From: Pampus argenteus
Lineage: Eukaryota > Chordata > Actinopteri > Scombriformes > Stromateidae
NCBI GenBank assembly: GCA_036937835.1
Contig: CM072863.1
Location: 22,287,501-22,351,500 of the forward strand
Direction of reading: 5' to 3'
DNA length: 64,000 nucleotides
The notes under the pieces were generated by a model that searched no databases, was not told the DNA's origin, and saw only the letters and a program-made list of their open reading frames with translations. The position numbers and the translations under genes were made by a program. Below, piece after piece: positions 61,064-64,000 of the stretch (position 1 is its first letter; each line of letters starts with the position of its first letter).

Positions 61064-64000
61064 CTGCAAGAGAGGAAAATAAAATGACAAAACATTTAAC
61101 ATATTGGAAGGAAACTAATAAAGAATTATTATTTTACAGTATGCCTACAGTTTGAAAAAAAAAAAAAAAGGAAGGTTCCGTCTCCAAAGTCTTTTTCAGT
61201 TCTTTTTCATTTTTTAGCGACTTGATGCTAACTCTACTATGCTCCTATCTGGGCCTGCGTACTGCTGCAGACACATCTGCAGCTTGTCAGGGTAAAATAG
61301 TAACAGAGCAGACAGAGGGACAGCAGCGATCTAAACATAACACTGCCTTGCTGATCGTTCCCAGGCAATATGAGTTCAAAATCATAATTACAAGGTTCTA
61401 TCTGAAATCCACCTGCATTTCAAAATACTATATTTATTGTACATTTGCAATGCATTCATGCTTAGACCTCGAGGATACACACAATGAGTTTTGGTGAGCA
61501 TCATATTTACAGTCCACATGGCACCCAACCTGTATCCGCAAGCTGAAAATGAGATGAGCAGCATAATATTTAAAATATGAATTATATATGACAAACGTAA
61601 AATATGGCACATTCAGTAAACAGCTGCAGTCTGTTACTCACTCCAAATACTGAAGCTTCACAACTACAAAGATGATCAGATTACAATGTTGATGTCATAT
61701 GAATCTCGGTTTAACAGAGATTATTAAATTGATGTGAGATGATCAGCTGATCATTTCTGTTGGTCCCTGTGAATCTATAAAAACACACAGAGTGATGAGC
61801 ACAATAATCAGAGGGCTTTTTATTTTACCTAGCTACAGCTGATCTGTTGCCACGGACACTGACTGATGATTAGCATCATCAACAATCAAGTTTGCTGACC
61901 ACTATCAGAAACACATCCTTTTACAACACCTGAACCTCATCAGCATGTCTCCATGCTTTTATGCATTGACTCGCTGCCACGTGATTGGTTGTTCAGCTAT
62001 ATCTGCATTAACGAGCAGCTGCACAAGTGCGCCTAATGAAGTGGCCGCTGAGTGTGTGTGTACTGCGACAAGATGTCTGCAGTGGAGAGAAGCACAGGTG
62101 TCACTGATCACATAAATGATGGCTCCGTTCTTATTCAAGTGTCCCAGACAGACAAATATCTGACACGATCACGCGTGGAATAAAACACGACGGATCTGAA
62201 TTCTCACATGTGACACCTCCGTATCCGATAGAAGTCGTTTGAATCACTCTGACACTTTGTGCTTTGCTGATCTCGTCAGCTCTTAAGCCGGCATCATTTA
62301 GACAAGCATGTGTCAGACCTGTGAGAAGCTCTTTCATCTCCTTCTCGATTGGAAAGAAAGCTAAAGCGTGAGATGAGAAAGATCACATTTCTCAGGTTAA
62401 AAGCTTAAGAAGAATTGACACCTCAACCCTTTGCGTTTCTGGAAACTTTTTTTTACAGACTCGTAAATTGCTTGTTTCCACGTGATGAATGCCATCTGCA
62501 CACGAGTCTGTACGTGAACAAAATCCCAAAGTACGAGAATGTCTCTGAAATCACTTACATGTGCCATTTGAGCCTGATTACTTCTTGCATGAGGCCTACG
62601 TCTGTTGCACATTAATGAAGAACTATAAGGAACTGTTAGAGAAGTCTAGAAGTTCAAGTTCATTGTCTCAACTTCTGTATGTGAGTGGTGCGGATATGGA
62701 TTTGAATGTAAAATAAAATGCATATCAGCACCACTGCAGTATTAAATAGACAGAACAGATGAGAGAGAGAAGCCTGGCTTCAGACCAGCTCTCAGTGCCG
62801 GGGACGTCCGTCTGCTGCTGTCATAAAACCAGCCTGCTCCTCAATCCTTTCCTGAATCTGATGAGTTAAAAAAATAATAATGTGAGTCCGGAACCGAAGA
62901 ATCAAAGTTAAGTTGAATTTATTTTCTTGTGCAACAAGGAGCAGAGACAACAGCTCAATACTGGGACGTCACAGATTTACAAACTGGGTGGTTCAAACTT
63001 TCTCAGACATCCTAAAAAAAAAATAACATCATGGTATTTTTCTCAGTTCTCTAATTGTGGTTGGTTGGAGATCCTTAAATCTAGATGTCTCCTTCCTGAC
63101 CCGTCCATGACTCTTCTCCTCCAACTTTCCTCAGACTCATTAAATGCTGACATTTCACTTATTTATGGCAACGTTGCAGAAATGAAGCAGAAACATTTAT
63201 CCCATGTCTTAAAAGAGGAATATGTAACCTTTATCTTAAAGCAGGATTACATATATGGTAAAAAAAAAAACCTTTACAGTCCAAACTTTTATAACACACT
63301 GACTGCCAAATACAACACAATTTCATATCAAGAACTGATTTGATTGTTTGGTTGCGCTATTCCACTACTAGTGGACATGAGATATTCTGGATCAGAATAT
63401 CATCTGTATATTGAAACAGATGTTCTATGTAAATATATGTAAACACCACCTACTGAGCACTGCTGAAGTTTAGCTGGTGGAACTCAACCTTAGTGATGAG
63501 GAGAACAGTGGGAACATAAACAGAACCTGTGACAATGCTGCACCTTAACTTAAGTTCCTGTAGTGCAAAAGACCCATGTTGATAGACAGTGTGCAATAGT
63601 GTTACTGTAAAAGTTTGAGATTGCTAACGTAAAAATTAACTGGCTTATAGAATGATAACGGTGCCTATTTTCAAATATGAAAAATCTTCACAAATAATGA
63701 TGATTTCCCAATAAATTTAATACTTTATTTAGTTGTTTTGTTACCATCAACATTATATTTTACTTTTATTTTAATTAACTTGTAATAGGCGCTCCCTGTT
63801 GTCTGTTTAATGTATTTTAATCTGCACGCTGGTGGTTTTTTTTTTCCATGCTGCATTTTGTTATTTCTCACTGTGCAGACACTTGAAGACTCTTGAATAG
63901 AATTAGAAAATGTTAATTGTTAATGCTAATTGCGCTACGTACCGTGCTGATAGGAGTAGAACTATCCAACATGGATTCGCCAACATCCACAGCATGAAGC
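61064..64000. other. Copine intron to the right edge
   Basis: The next upstream copine exon should encode the middle of the vWA domain, ending in phase 0. I could not find it here, so this 2.9-kb stretch is probably all intron. The 138-codon plus-strand ORF at 62927-63343 has no recognisable domain. Confidence 0.6.

Noticed and set aside
63943..64000. Possible copine exon with a donor-like GTACGT at the right edge (minus strand)
   Set aside because: None of the three frames reads as copine vWA sequence, and the phase needed to join the exon at 61063 is not met convincingly.

Overview
The window is vertebrate nuclear DNA from a ray-finned (teleost) fish. Genes have GT-AG introns. It carries long CA/TG dinucleotide runs, teleost-type L2 LINEs, Tc1 and pogo/Tigger DNA-transposon remnants, and proteins that match vertebrate orthologues. 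I see no bacterial, viral, CRISPR or structural-RNA signal.

Three protein-coding genes can be built exon by exon with matching splice phases, all on the minus strand and in tandem. (1) klf15 has a putative promoter near 25.65-25.8 kb, a non-coding first exon, and coding exons 22548-23791 and 14613-14781 (470 aa). It encodes a Kruppel-like transcription factor. (2) zxdc has ten coding exons between 38415 and 32227 (1241 aa). It is a ZXD-family transcriptional regulator with ten C2H2 fingers. (3) A copine, best guess cpne9, has its last five coding exons between 61063 and 42825. They encode the end of the vWA domain and the C-terminal tail; the rest lies past the right edge. KLF15 and ZXDC are close neighbours at human 3q21, so the order supports the calls. 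I did not find the gene that separates them in human (CFAP100/CCDC37).

Mobile DNA dominates the rest. The left edge (1 to about 3.27 kb, minus strand) is the 5' part of an L2 LINE with an esterase-type ORF1 and a long ORF2. A nearly identical, 5'-truncated L2 copy with an intact 956-codon ORF2 lies antisense in a copine intron (45.24-48.79 kb). Short L2 3' ends lie at 9.3-9.6 kb and, older, near 30.1 kb. A Tc1-like remnant abuts the zxdc 5' end. A pogo/Tigger MITE and a 256-bp insert with a 16-bp duplication lie in the big klf15 intron. A 61-bp minisatellite (about 13 units) lies in a copine intron.

The most interesting signals are three. In the left L2, ORF1 and ORF2 share one reading frame, separated only by a TGA, and no AUG occurs before the endonuclease. 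Long TG/CA runs abut five splice sites in zxdc and the copine gene. The zxdc start region directly borders a Tc1 remnant. Intergenic regions at 3.3-12.9, 25.8-31.5 and 39.1-42.4 kb hold no gene I can support.
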